The notes under the pieces were generated by a model, which was given only the letters and a program-made list of their open reading frames with translations, was not told where the DNA came from and searched no databases. Source: JAXLXE01 sp046328115 (GTDB lineage Bacteria; Chloroflexota; UBA6077; JACCZL01). Taken from it: a stretch of 64,000 bases of DNA. The translations under genes were made by a program, and so were the position numbers. Positions 23,767-38,099 of this stretch are shown piece after piece. How positions within the stretch are numbered: the stretch's first letter is position 1; every line of letters starts with the position of its first letter. The DNA is taken from NCBI GenBank assembly GCA_046328115.1, contig JAXLXE010000001.1, positions 1,798,001 to 1,862,000 of the forward strand. The letters are read 5' to 3'.

Positions 23767-25041
23767 GTGCTTGCTCTGACGTACTTGCGCGCCCAGCCAG
23801 ATGAGGTCCGCACCATGCTGCGGCGGCGGCGTGAGGACCCCGCCGTGGTGGACAGCGTGCTAGAGCTGGACGCGACACGACGCGCGTTGGTCGACCGTCG
23901 CGACACGGTCCGGGCCGAGCAGAACCGAGCCAGCAAGGAGATCGGCAAGTCCGGCAAGCCCGCGCCCGAGGCGCTGGAACAGCTCCGCCAGATGCGCGAA
24001 GAGATCCGAGGCCTGGACGAACAGGCCACCCAGGTGGAGGCAGATCTCCACTCCAGACTGCTCATGATCCCCAACCTGATCGACCCATCGGTACCAGACG
24101 GCGCGGATGAATCAGACAACGTGGTGCTCCGCACGGTCGGCGAGCCACGGTCCTACGACTTCCAGCCGCTCCCCCACTGGGACCTGGGCGAGCGGCTTGG
24201 CATCATCGACTTCGAACGCGGTGTCAAGCTGTCCGGCAGTCGGTTCTACCACCTCCGCGGTGGAGCTGCCCGACTCCAGCGCGCCCTCATCTCGTTCTTC
24301 CTGGACGTGCACACGCGCGAGCACGGCTACCTGGAGGTCTACCCGCCCGCCTTCGTCAAAGAAGCCGTCATGATCGGCAGCGGCCAGCTTCCGAAGTTTT
24401 ATGACAACTTGTATCACGACGCCGAGGACGACCTCTGGCTGATCCCCACCGCAGAGGTCGTCCTGGTCAGCATGCACGCGGACGAGATCCTCGACCCAGG
24501 CACGCTGCCACTCCAGTACTGCGCGTACACCCCGTGTTTCCGTCGCGAGAAATTCTCTGCCGGCCGCGACGTGCGGGGCATCAAACGCGGCCACCAGTTT
24601 GACAAGGTGGAGATGGTCCGGGTTGTCGAGCCCACGGACTCCGACCGCGTCCTTGACGAAATGGTGACTCACGCGGCCACGCTGATCGAGCGGCTGGGCC
24701 TGCCGTACCGCGTACTCCAGCTCTGCACCGGCGACCTGGGGGTTGCCATGGTGAAGACGTTTGACCTCGAGGTCTGGGCGCCCGGCTGCGGCGAGTGGCT
24801 GGAGGTCTCATCCTGTAGCAGCGCCGCCGACTACCAGGCGCGGCGAGCGAACCTGCGGTACCGCCCGTCAGCCGGCGCGCGCCCTGAGTTCCCTCACACC
24901 CTCAATGGGTCCGGGCTGGCGCTGCCCCGCGTGATGATCGCCCTCCTGGAAACGTACCAGCAGGCCGATGGCGGCATCCGCATACCTGATGCACTCCGTC
25001 CGTACATGGGCGGAGATGAGGTGATCGCGCCCGCCCGCTGA
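23767..25041 (+). CDS. serS: Seryl-tRNA synthetase
   Basis: A 424-residue class II synthetase. The N-terminal helical arm (about 30-105; long coiled coil rich in R, E and Q) binds the tRNA-Ser variable arm, and the core has motif 2 (TPCFRREKFSAGRDVRGIKRGHQFDKVEM) and motif 3 (NGSGLALPRVMIALLE), seen here as FRREKFSAG, GHQFDKVE and NGSGLALPR. GTG 23767 is preceded by AAGGA with a 9-nt spacer. It charges the two tRNA-Ser species encoded 7.5 kb away. The 13-bp triple repeat sits in its leader. Confidence 0.96.
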   Translation: MLALTYLRAQPDEVRTMLRRRREDPAVVDSVLELDATRRALVDRRDTVRAEQNRASKEIGKSGKPAPEALEQLRQMREEIRGLDEQATQVEADLHSRLLMIPNLIDPSVPDGADESDNVVLRTVGEPRSYDFQPLPHWDLGERLGIIDFERGVKLSGSRFYHLRGGAARLQRALISFFLDVHTREHGYLEVYPPAFVKEAVMIGSGQLPKFYDNLYHDAEDDLWLIPTAEVVLVSMHADEILDPGTLPLQYCAYTPCFRREKFSAGRDVRGIKRGHQFDKVEMVRVVEPTDSDRVLDEMVTHAATLIERLGLPYRVLQLCTGDLGVAMVKTFDLEVWAPGCGEWLEVSSCSSAADYQARRANLRYRPSAGARPEFPHTLNGSGLALPRVMIALLETYQQADGGIRIPDALRPYMGGDEVIAPAR

Positions 25042-25096
25042 TCTCAGGACGCTGCTATCATGGCGCCCGGGCCGCATGGGGCACGGGAGTCAGTGC

Positions 25097-26533
25097 GTGG
25101 CAGGATTTCGCGAGTACGAGGCGTACGATGGACTGGGTCTGGCCGACCTGGTCCGGCGCCGCGAGGTAACGGCCGAAGAGCTCCTCGACGCGGCCATCGA
25201 CCGGATCGAGGCGCGCAACCCCATCGTCAACGCCGTGGTGGCGCGCCGGTTTGATCGCGCCCGCGAGGAGATAGCCCGCGGCCTCCCTCAGGGCGCATTC
25301 ACGGGCGTCCCGTTCCTACTGAAAGACCTCGGCGGCTGGCTGGCTGGCGACCGCGTGACCCGCGGCTCCCGCTTCTTCACCGATACACCCATCGTCGCCG
25401 AGGATAGCGAGCACGTGGGGCGGCTCAAAGCCGCCGGCCTCGTCATGATCGGCCGCACCAACTCGTGCGAGCTGGGCCTCTCTCTGACCTGCGAGCCCCA
25501 GGCGTACGGCCCCACCCGCAGCCCGTGGAACACCGATCGCATCTCCGGCGGCTCGTCGGGTGGCGCCGCGGCAGCGGTGGGCTCGCGGATGCTGCCGATG
25601 GCACACGCGTCTGATGGCTTCGGCTCCATCCGCGCCCCAGCCGCGTGCTGCGGTCTGGTGGGGCTGAAGCCCACGCGCGCCCGGAACACCCAGTCACCGT
25701 ACGCCGGTGAGGGACTGGGTGGCTGCTCCACCGAGCATGCCGTCACGCTGTCCGTGCGAGACTCGGCAGCGCTGCTCGATGCAACCAACGGCCCAGGGAC
25801 CGGCGATCCGTACGCCGTCGCTCCGCCCAGCCGACCGTTCCTCCAGGACGTGGGCGCCATAGACGGATCGAAGCTGCGGATCGCGTTCACGAGCAAGACG
25901 CCCAACGGAGCGCCGGTAGCCCCGGAGTACCTGCAGACGCTGCGCGACACCGCGGCGCTCTGTGCTGAGCTCGGGCACACCGTGGAGGAGGTAGATCCCG
26001 CCATAGAAGGCGAGCGCGTGGTGCCCACCTTCATCACGCTGGCGGCGGTCAACACCGTCGTCAACCTCTCAAGCCACCCCACGAAGGGTCGCTCCGCCCA
26101 ACGCGGCGAGGTGGAGAACGTCACCTACAACACGGGCGAACTGGGCAAGCAGATCAGCGCGGACGACTACGTCCGGGCCACCCAGACGGCACATCGCCTC
26201 GGCCGCCAGATGGCGGCCTTCCACCGGGACTGGGATCTGCTGCTCACGCCCGGCCTGGGCACCCTCCCGCCGCCCTTGGGCTGGATCGACATGATGATGG
26301 ACGACGTGCACGAATATTGGCGACGAGTCTTCCACTTCTCGCCATTCACGGTGTGGTTCAACCTCACGGGACAGCCGGCCATGATGCTGCCAATCGGTCA
26401 GGCCGCGGATGGCTTCCCCATCGCGGTCCAGCTTGTGGCGCCGTTCGGCCGTGAAGCTACGCTGTTCCGCCTCGGCGGCCAGCTAGAGGCGGCACGCCCC
26501 TGGATCCAACGCAAGCCCTCACTGGCCGGCTAA
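25097..26533 (+). CDS. Amidase signature family hydrolase
   Basis: A 478-residue Ser-cisSer-Lys amidase. The catalytic triad candidates are Lys76 (PFLLKDLGG), Ser153 (GGSSGG) and Ser177 (GSIRAPA). GTG 25097 is preferred over ATG 25076 because GGGAG (25085-25089) precedes it by 7 bases. The canonical DxGGSIR segment reads DGFGSIR, with Phe replacing Gly just before the nucleophile. It lacks GatA-specific context (no gatC or gatB nearby), so a general amide hydrolase of the AtzE/nylon-oligomer or fatty-amide type is likelier than a tRNA amidotransferase. Substrate unknown. Confidence 0.85.
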   Translation: MAGFREYEAYDGLGLADLVRRREVTAEELLDAAIDRIEARNPIVNAVVARRFDRAREEIARGLPQGAFTGVPFLLKDLGGWLAGDRVTRGSRFFTDTPIVAEDSEHVGRLKAAGLVMIGRTNSCELGLSLTCEPQAYGPTRSPWNTDRISGGSSGGAAAAVGSRMLPMAHASDGFGSIRAPAACCGLVGLKPTRARNTQSPYAGEGLGGCSTEHAVTLSVRDSAALLDATNGPGTGDPYAVAPPSRPFLQDVGAIDGSKLRIAFTSKTPNGAPVAPEYLQTLRDTAALCAELGHTVEEVDPAIEGERVVPTFITLAAVNTVVNLSSHPTKGRSAQRGEVENVTYNTGELGKQISADDYVRATQTAHRLGRQMAAFHRDWDLLLTPGLGTLPPPLGWIDMMMDDVHEYWRRVFHFSPFTVWFNLTGQPAMMLPIGQAADGFPIAVQLVAPFGREATLFRLGGQLEAARPWIQRKPSLAG

Positions 26534-26584
26534 ACCGTCCACCGACCGCCCGGTTAGACAGAACACGCCGCCGGGGTCGCCACG

Positions 26585-26614
26585 TTGACGGCCCCTCCTG
26601 GTGGTGTCTACCAT
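26585..26614 (+). promoter_or_regulatory. Putative ppdK promoter
   Basis: TTGACG (26585-26590) and TACCAT (26609-26614) are separated by 18 bp. The start near 26620 would give a leader of about 140 nt containing the hairpin at 26628-26652. The -35 is strong, the -10 moderate. Confidence 0.5.
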
Positions 26615-26627
26615 TCGCGCGGGGTGG

Positions 26628-26652
26628 GGGTGCGCTGCCATGCGGCGCACCC
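26628..26652 (+). promoter_or_regulatory. Leader hairpin upstream of ppdK
   Basis: GGGTGCGC (26628-26635) pairs with GCGCACCC (26645-26652) around a 9-nt loop, near the 5' end of the predicted transcript. No U-tract follows, so it may stabilise the mRNA or mask sequence rather than terminate. Confidence 0.45.
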
Positions 26653-26760
26653 ACTGTCCAGGGCCGCGGCGCGGCGACCCGAGAGCGTCTCAGGGAGAGT
26701 CCGCGCCCACAGCCATGCGGGCGCGAGCGCGAGAAGGCATTCCAGTAGGGAGCGACCGCC

Positions 26761-29490
<2,730 letters not shown>

Positions 29491-29497
29491 CCACGCA

Positions 29498-29543
29498 AAA
29501 GCGCGAGGGCGCACGGCGGCTTCGTCGTGCGCCCTGGCGCTTT
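29498..29543 (+). terminator. Intrinsic terminator of ppdK
   Basis: AAAGCGC-G-AGGGCGCACG pairs with CGTGCGCCCT-G-GCGCTTT across 29498-29543, 7 bases after the ppdK stop. The stem of about 17 bp is bordered by A and T runs, so it could work on both strands. Confidence 0.85.
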
Positions 29544-29657
29544 CTAGCCGCCGCTCCAGAAGTCAGCGTAGAATCAGGGGGCAACAGGCGGGGCGCACTG
29601 GTTGCGTTGGTGAGACTTGACGCAATCTGGCGCACGCGGACTACCGGGAGAAGCACC

Positions 29658-30827
29658 ATGGCGAAGAGCACTGTCAGCCGAGCTCAGGCCGCCACGATGG
29701 AGCGTTCGGCGGGCCGCGTGCTGACCAGAACCCTCGCCATCCACCAGCATCCTGAGGTGCGCCTGCGCATAGAGGCCCAGGAGCAGGAGATCCTCTCCCG
29801 GTTCGCGGCAAAGAGTGTTGACGCAAACGGGCGGCGCTGGCCGCAGGAGCCGGATCCGCTGCGGACCGATTACCAGCGCGATCGCGACCGCGTTATCCAC
29901 TCCAAGGCGTTCCGCCGGCTGAAGCACAAGACGCAGGTGTTCATCGCCCCGCTCGGTGACCACTATCGGACGCGGCTCACCCACACCATGGAAGTGACTC
30001 AGGTCGCACGCACCGTGGCGCGGGCCCTGAGGCTGAACGAGGACCTGACGGAGGCCACCGCCCTGGCCCACGACCTGGGACACACGCCGTTTGGCCACGC
30101 GGGCGAGGACGCCATGGCGGAGATCCTGGGCGGCTTCCGCCATAACGAGCAGAGCGTCCGCGTGATCGAGTACCTGGAGCGCGACGGCCGTGGCCTGAAC
30201 CTGGCGGACCAGGTGAAGGACGGTGTGCTCCGCCACTCCAAGCTACGCGAGAGCGTGGCCGCCGAGGGCTGGGGCGTCGCCAATACGCTCGAGGGCCAGA
30301 TCGTCAAGCTGGCGGACAGCATCGCCTATCTGGCGCACGACATCGACGACGCGCTCCGGGCCGGCGTGATCACCAACGAGCAAATTCCCATGGAGTACCG
30401 TCAGGCCCTGGGCGACACCACCAGCGAGCGCATCGCCACGCTGGTCAGCGACATCGTGGACTACAACTGGCGGATCGGCACCGGCGAAGGCGAGACGTGG
30501 CGCGACGCCGTGGGCAATGGCGTCGCCATGGCTCTCAGCCCCCAGACGCTGCAAGCCATGAACGGCCTGCGCGAGTACATGTTCGCGAACGTGTACACGG
30601 AGTCCACCGCTAAGGTGGAGGAGCCCAAGACCAAGTACATCATCCACGGACTCTTCGACTACTTCTTCAAGCACCCGGACGAGATGCCGGAGGAGTTCCT
30701 CACCAACCCGCTGGACGAGCCGCTGGAACGGCGCGTGTGCGACTACGTGGCCGGCATGACGGATCGCTACGCCGTCCAGGTGTTCAATCGCATCTACGTG
30801 CCGCAGGCGTGGGCCGTGGTGAGCTAG
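29658..30827 (+). CDS. dgt: Deoxyguanosinetriphosphate triphosphohydrolase-like protein (HD domain)
   Basis: A 389-residue HD-superfamily dNTPase that removes tripolyphosphate from dGTP or other dNTPs. The metal site is RLTHTMEV plus ALAHDLGHTPFGHAGE (H..HD) and a later Asp in KLADSIAYLAHDIDDAL. The conserved segment DYQRDRDRVIHSKAFRRLKHKTQVF precedes it. ATG 29658 is chosen over GTG 29607 because GGGAG (29646-29650) sits 7 bases before it. dgt immediately upstream of dnaG is a recurrent bacterial arrangement, consistent with nucleotide-pool control next to replication genes. Confidence 0.93.
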   Translation: MAKSTVSRAQAATMERSAGRVLTRTLAIHQHPEVRLRIEAQEQEILSRFAAKSVDANGRRWPQEPDPLRTDYQRDRDRVIHSKAFRRLKHKTQVFIAPLGDHYRTRLTHTMEVTQVARTVARALRLNEDLTEATALAHDLGHTPFGHAGEDAMAEILGGFRHNEQSVRVIEYLERDGRGLNLADQVKDGVLRHSKLRESVAAEGWGVANTLEGQIVKLADSIAYLAHDIDDALRAGVITNEQIPMEYRQALGDTTSERIATLVSDIVDYNWRIGTGEGETWRDAVGNGVAMALSPQTLQAMNGLREYMFANVYTESTAKVEEPKTKYIIHGLFDYFFKHPDEMPEEFLTNPLDEPLERRVCDYVAGMTDRYAVQVFNRIYVPQAWAVVS

Positions 30828-30883
30828 CGGCATCTGTCCGCCAGGACCGGGTCCCGCGTCCGCCCACGATCCAGTGGCTAGTA

Positions 30884-30892
30884 TGGTACAAG
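30884..30892 (+). promoter_or_regulatory. Possible extended -10 promoter for dnaG-sigma
   Basis: TGG-TACAAG at 30884-30892 has an extended TGN and four of six -10 bases. No convincing -35 is seen. The start near 30899 would leave about 52 nt of leader. Confidence 0.35.
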
Positions 30893-30950
30893 TCAGCATT
30901 CCGTCGAGTGGCGGCCAGCCCGTGGCCTCCGCCCGGGATGAGCGGTAGGC

Positions 30951-32879
30951 ATGGCAGACTCCGCGATCGAAGAGATCAAACGCCGGGTCGACATCGTTGA
31001 CCTCGTGGGCCAATCCGTCGCGCTTAAGCGGGCCGGCCGCAGCTTCAAGGGGCTATGCCCGTTCCACAACGAGAAGACGCCGTCGTTCAACGTGTGGCCC
31101 GAGCGGGGTCTGTGGCGGTGCTTCGGCTGCGGCGAATCCGGCGACGCCTTCTCTTTCGTGATGCGCCGCGAGAACCTGGAATTCGTCGAGGCGCTCCGCG
31201 TCCTGGCAAATCGGGCCGGCGTTGAACTGGCCCAGGCGCCGCGGCCTGATCCCCGCGCAAAGGAGGCGGAAGCCCGCCTCACCATGGCTCTGGAGTCCAC
31301 CGGTCTGTACTACCGCGGCATGCTCCATCAGCCGGCCGGTGCGCACGCGCTTGCGTACCTGCGCCAGCGCGGGCTGACAGATCCCACCATAGAGCAGTTC
31401 GCCCTTGGCTTCGCCCACCCGCGGGGCGCCGGCCTGGTCCAACACCTGGCGCAGGCCGGGTTCTCCGAGGACGAGATGGTGACGTCTGGTGCCGTGGGCA
31501 GGTCGGACGAGGGCCAGCTTTACGATCGCTTCCGAGGGCGAGTGATCTTCCCCATCCGCGACGTGGAGGGCCACGTGATCGGGTTTGGCGGACGCGCTCT
31601 GGCGGCGGATCAGCAGCCGAAGTACCTAAACACACCCCAGACCGAGCTCTTCGACAAGGGCGGCAGCCTGTATGCCCTGGATCAGGCCCGCCAGGCCATA
31701 CGCGAGTCGCACCGCGCGATCGTCGTGGAAGGGTACATGGACGTCCTGGCCGCGCATCAGAGCGGCTTCAAGAATGTCGTGGCCACGCTTGGCACGGCAA
31801 TCGGTGAGCGGCACGTGGACACGCTGCGTCGGCTGGCTCCCGAGATCGTGCTGGCGCTGGACGACGACGCGGCGGGCACGCGTGCCGCGATCCGCGGTTC
31901 GGAGATCGCCAGTGAGGCAACCGCGGACGAGAGCCCCACCATCATGCGCGTCCGCGGGCTCGGTCGTTTCTTCGCCGATCGCCGCACCCAGGTCAAAGTG
32001 ATGGTGCTGTCCGGAGGGCGCGATCCGGATGACCTGATCCGCGAAGACCCGGAGCTCTGGAAGCGGCTCACCGCGGACGCATTGCCCGCGATCGAGTTCG
32101 TCCTGCGCGGAGTGGGGGACCGGCACGACCTGAGCACAACGGAGGGCCGCCGCAGCGGTGCGCGCGAGGTCATGGCAATCATTCAGGACCTGCCGGATCC
32201 GGTGGAGCGCGCCCATTACATCCAGCGGCTCGCGCGTGTGCTCGACACCCGGGAAGAGTTCCTTCTCCAGGCCGCGGAGACACGGCCAAGGCGTCACACT
32301 CCCCCCGCGGGCGCGGCCGCCCCGCCGTTGCCCGCTCAGAGTTTTGACGAGCGTCTGGAATCCCTCGTGATCGCCTTGCTCCTTCGAGTAGAAGGGCCAC
32401 GCGTTCTCGTGGAGCCGGCGCTGTTCGAGCATCCGCTGCTCCGTCTACTCGTCGAAAGGTTAGAGGGCATGGCGGAATGGCCTGACCTGGAGACCGCGCT
32501 GGACCGTCTGGCCGGTGATCTCGGCGAGATCGCGGTGCCCAACATCCGGACCATCGCCGCGTTGGCGGAGGAAGCGTCTCGGCTGAGCCAGCCGGACCTG
32601 CAGAAGGAGCTACAGATTCGAGTGCTAGAGTTGCGGAAGCTCAGCCTGTTCCGGCAACATCAGGCACTCGATTCCCTGCTGCGCGAGGAAGACGCCCAGC
32701 TCGAGGGTGAAGAGCGCCGCGCATACCACGAGCGCCTGAACACCGTGGCGAGCCGCCTGGGGAGCATCTTCGCTGAGCAGCGCAATCTGGGCGTGGTGGG
32801 CACCGCATCTTGGAGCATTCGACGCGGACAAGAGATGCTGGCAGACGTAGGCGCCGGACGGGACGCGCGTCTTGACTGA
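30951..32879 (+). CDS. dnaG: DNA primase DnaG
   Basis: A 642-residue primase that synthesises RNA primers at the fork. The N-terminal CHC2 zinc domain has Cys36, His39, Cys57 and Cys60 (CPFH...CFGC). The catalytic core follows with YDRFRGRVIFPI and the TOPRIM acidic motifs VVEGYMDVL and LALDDDAAGTRA; the usual DGD is DDD here, keeping both metal-binding Asp. The C-terminal DnaB-interaction region (about 450-640) is helical and poorly conserved. Its last codons overlap the start of the sigma factor gene, the classic macromolecular-synthesis pairing. Confidence 0.96.
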   Translation: MADSAIEEIKRRVDIVDLVGQSVALKRAGRSFKGLCPFHNEKTPSFNVWPERGLWRCFGCGESGDAFSFVMRRENLEFVEALRVLANRAGVELAQAPRPDPRAKEAEARLTMALESTGLYYRGMLHQPAGAHALAYLRQRGLTDPTIEQFALGFAHPRGAGLVQHLAQAGFSEDEMVTSGAVGRSDEGQLYDRFRGRVIFPIRDVEGHVIGFGGRALAADQQPKYLNTPQTELFDKGGSLYALDQARQAIRESHRAIVVEGYMDVLAAHQSGFKNVVATLGTAIGERHVDTLRRLAPEIVLALDDDAAGTRAAIRGSEIASEATADESPTIMRVRGLGRFFADRRTQVKVMVLSGGRDPDDLIREDPELWKRLTADALPAIEFVLRGVGDRHDLSTTEGRRSGAREVMAIIQDLPDPVERAHYIQRLARVLDTREEFLLQAAETRPRRHTPPAGAAAPPLPAQSFDERLESLVIALLLRVEGPRVLVEPALFEHPLLRLLVERLEGMAEWPDLETALDRLAGDLGEIAVPNIRTIAALAEEASRLSQPDLQKELQIRVLELRKLSLFRQHQALDSLLREEDAQLEGEERRAYHERLNTVASRLGSIFAEQRNLGVVGTASWSIRRGQEMLADVGAGRDARLD

Positions 32880-34410
32880 GGCAGCGTTCGACCCGATCAT
32901 CGCGCTCCCCCGCTCGGCACGGGCTGGCAGCGCTTCGCTGGTGGTCGACCCCGAAGATCTCGTGGTTGAGATCGCCACGGACGACGAGATGGCACCGCCC
33001 ACGGAGATCGTGGATGGCCACACCGATGAGCTGATCACGGCTGAGCTCGTGGTCTGGGAGCCCGCGGAGGACGGCGAAGAGCCCGCTCCAGCGGAGATCG
33101 CCGAGCTCGAGGTGGAGATCAGCGCGCCCGAGCCAGTGGCCACGGCCGGCGAGATCGAGGGCCTCGAGGACCACGTCAGGCTCTACTTGCGCGAGATCGG
33201 CCATGTCCCGCTGCTCACGTGGGACGGCGAGAAACGGCTGGCCCGGCAGATCGAGGAAGGCGATCTTGTGGCGCAGCTCCGCGCGCTCCTGGCGCAAACA
33301 CGCGGGCGAGAGCCAACCCCGCCCGAGCTGGTCGCTGAACTGGCGCATCAGCTCGCCGCGCGTCAGCACCTCATGGAGTACTGGCTAGACGAGACCGCCG
33401 GCGAGCTCGATGCCATTGCCCGGATGAGCCGGATGGCTGACCTCGTCGAGCTGCCCATCGAGCGCTGTGCAGAGCTGAGCGCGACCGCGGGACTGGAGCC
33501 AGACGATCTGCGCCAGCAGTCGGCTGAGCTTTCGGTGCTCTGCCGGCTGGTACCAGATGCCATGCGCGAGCGCATCTCCGAGCTGATGCGCGGGGGAGTC
33601 GTTGACTGCCGCGAAGACGCCATGATCGCTGAGATGTGCACCATCGAATGGAGCCAGGAGTTCCTGGACTGGATTGAGCTCGAAGCGGAGCGCGCCCGCG
33701 CCAGCCTGACGGAGGCCAACCTGCGTCTGGTGGTCAGCGTGGCAAAGAAGTACCTTGGCCGCGGGATGTCCCTGCTTGACCTGATCCAGGAGGGCAACAT
33801 TGGCCTCATCCGCGCGGTGGAGAAGTTTGACTACCGGCGCGGGTTCAAGTTCAGCACGTACGCCACCTGGTGGATTCGTCAGGCCATCTCCCGGGCCATC
33901 GCGGATCAGGCACGCACTATCCGGATCCCCGTGCACATGGTAGAGACCATCAACCGGCTCAGCCGGCTCACGCGCCAGCTTGTCCAGGACCTCGGTCGCG
34001 AGCCCACATCGGAAGAGCTCAGCGCCCAGATGGAGATGGCTCCAGATAGAGTGCGCGAGATCCTGAAGGCCTCGCTGGAGCCAGTCTCGCTCGAGTCACC
34101 CATCGGCGACGAGGATGACGGTCACCTGGGCGACTTCATCGAGGACCAGGGGGCCACCGTTCCCGTGGATGCCGCCTCGCAGCAGCTTCTGCGCGAGCAG
34201 GTGGAGGACGTTCTGGACTCGCTCAGCGGCCGCGAGCGGCGCGTACTTCAGCTTAGGTTTGGCCTGGACGACGGCCGCCAACGGACGCTCGAGGAGGTAG
34301 GGCGCGAATTCGGCGTCACCCGCGAGCGGATCCGTCAGATTGAGGCCAAGGCCTTGCGAAAGCTGCGCCACCCCACGCGCTCAAAGCGGCTGCGCGATTA
34401 CCTGGAATAG
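32872..34410 (+). CDS. rpoD: Primary sigma factor (RpoD/SigA)
   Basis: A 512-residue sigma70 group 1 factor. An acidic N-terminus (about 1-95) precedes region 1.2 (DHVRLYLREIGHVPLLTWDGE, about 100-120). A non-conserved stretch of about 145 residues (131-275) follows before region 2 (ANLRLVVSVAKKYLGRGMS, then DLIQEGNIGLIRAVEKFDY and the -10-binding ATWWIRQAISRAI). Region 3 contains SLESPIGDEDDGHLGDFI and region 4.2 ends EFGVTRERIRQIEAKALRKLRHP. TTG 32872 overlaps the dnaG stop by 8 bases. No alternative sigma gene is nearby. The long spacer between 1.2 and 2 is noteworthy. Confidence 0.95.
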   Translation: MTEAAFDPIIALPRSARAGSASLVVDPEDLVVEIATDDEMAPPTEIVDGHTDELITAELVVWEPAEDGEEPAPAEIAELEVEISAPEPVATAGEIEGLEDHVRLYLREIGHVPLLTWDGEKRLARQIEEGDLVAQLRALLAQTRGREPTPPELVAELAHQLAARQHLMEYWLDETAGELDAIARMSRMADLVELPIERCAELSATAGLEPDDLRQQSAELSVLCRLVPDAMRERISELMRGGVVDCREDAMIAEMCTIEWSQEFLDWIELEAERARASLTEANLRLVVSVAKKYLGRGMSLLDLIQEGNIGLIRAVEKFDYRRGFKFSTYATWWIRQAISRAIADQARTIRIPVHMVETINRLSRLTRQLVQDLGREPTSEELSAQMEMAPDRVREILKASLEPVSLESPIGDEDDGHLGDFIEDQGATVPVDAASQQLLREQVEDVLDSLSGRERRVLQLRFGLDDGRQRTLEEVGREFGVTRERIRQIEAKALRKLRHPTRSKRLRDYLE

Positions 34411-34468
34411 CGCCACGCGGCTCTCTGCCGTCCAGACGCGTCGTGCTACTGCCACGGATCGCTGACGC

Positions 34469-35266
34469 GTGCGTGTCTGGTCCCTGGCCAGCGGCAGTTC
34501 CGGCAACGCGTACGTGGTTCAGGCGGGCCGCACCACGGTCCTGTTGGAGTGTGGACTGCCCGCCGAGCGCACCGTGGAGCTGATCACCATGGTGGGTCTG
34601 CACCCCACCGATTTCTCCGCGATCCTTGTCACCCATGACCACTCCGACCACGCCCGGTCCGCAAAGCGGCTCTCTCGGCGATGGGGCGTGCCGGTGATCG
34701 CCTCGCGTGGAACAATCGAGCATCCATCCCTCAAGGGTGCAAGAACGCCTGCCATCGCGCGGCCGAATGAGGAGCTATCGCTGGGTGACCTGACCATCCT
34801 CGCGTTTCCCGTGCCGCACGACGCGGATGAGCCCGTCGGTTTCCGCGTTACGGACGGATACTCCCGGCTATGCCTGGCCACGGATCTCGGCAGCGTATCT
34901 GACCAGACCGTGCGCCACCTGGCAAACAACGACCTCCTGATCCTGGAGGCCAACTACGACGACCAGAGACTGCGCTACGGCCCGTATCCCGCGTTCCTCA
35001 AGGATCGAGTAGCCGGCGCCCACGGTCACCTCTCCAATGACGCCACGGCAGAAGCCCTTGCGCGGTGCGGGGACGGGTTGGCACCAACCGTCTGGCTGGC
35101 ACATCTGAGCCAAGTCAACAACACGCCAGAGCTCGCGCTAGCCACGGTGCAAGCGGCGCTGCCGCCCGCGCTGCGGCGGCGGACCAGCATTGAGCCCGCG
35201 GGACGCCACCGCCCAAGCCTCCGCTGGTCGGCGGGCACCCGAGAGACTCAGCTCACCCTGCTCTAG
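34469..35266 (+). CDS. MBL-fold metallohydrolase, WalJ/YycJ-like
   Basis: A 265-residue metallo-beta-lactamase-fold protein with THDHSDH (metal ligands His56, His58, Asp60, His61), LEANYD and HGHLSN, plus the N-terminal LASGSSGNAYVVQ typical of YycJ. In Firmicutes YycJ/WalJ is a putative exonuclease or phosphodiesterase linked to the walRK operon and DNA repair; no walRK genes are adjacent here. GTG 34469 begins directly at the conserved beta strand. It may be co-transcribed with the sigma factor gene 58 bases upstream. Confidence 0.85.
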   Translation: MRVWSLASGSSGNAYVVQAGRTTVLLECGLPAERTVELITMVGLHPTDFSAILVTHDHSDHARSAKRLSRRWGVPVIASRGTIEHPSLKGARTPAIARPNEELSLGDLTILAFPVPHDADEPVGFRVTDGYSRLCLATDLGSVSDQTVRHLANNDLLILEANYDDQRLRYGPYPAFLKDRVAGAHGHLSNDATAEALARCGDGLAPTVWLAHLSQVNNTPELALATVQAALPPALRRRTSIEPAGRHRPSLRWSAGTRETQLTLL

Positions 35267-35368
35267 CTCCGGCCAGCCGCCCACCCGGTCTCGCCGATCT
35301 CCTGACGTGACGCGTATCACAAGCGTGCATCGGCCTGGAGGAATTGCGGCAGAAACGCGGAATGCCCT

Positions 35369-35377
35369 TGCTACAAT
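35369..35377 (+). promoter_or_regulatory. Extended -10 promoter of alaS
   Basis: TGC-TACAAT at 35369-35377 is an extended -10 with 5 of 6 consensus bases. The only -35-like TTGCGG (35344-35349) is 22 bp away, too far to count. The start near 35384 gives a leader of about 72 nt with GGAG before the ATG. Confidence 0.5.
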
Positions 35378-35455
35378 CGCAACGGCGGGACGGCAGCCAG
35401 ACGGCCGCCTCCAGCACGCCCCCGCGGCGCCCGTCGCGCCGCCTTCTGGAGCCGG

Positions 35456-38098
<2,643 letters not shown>

Positions 38099-38099
38099 C

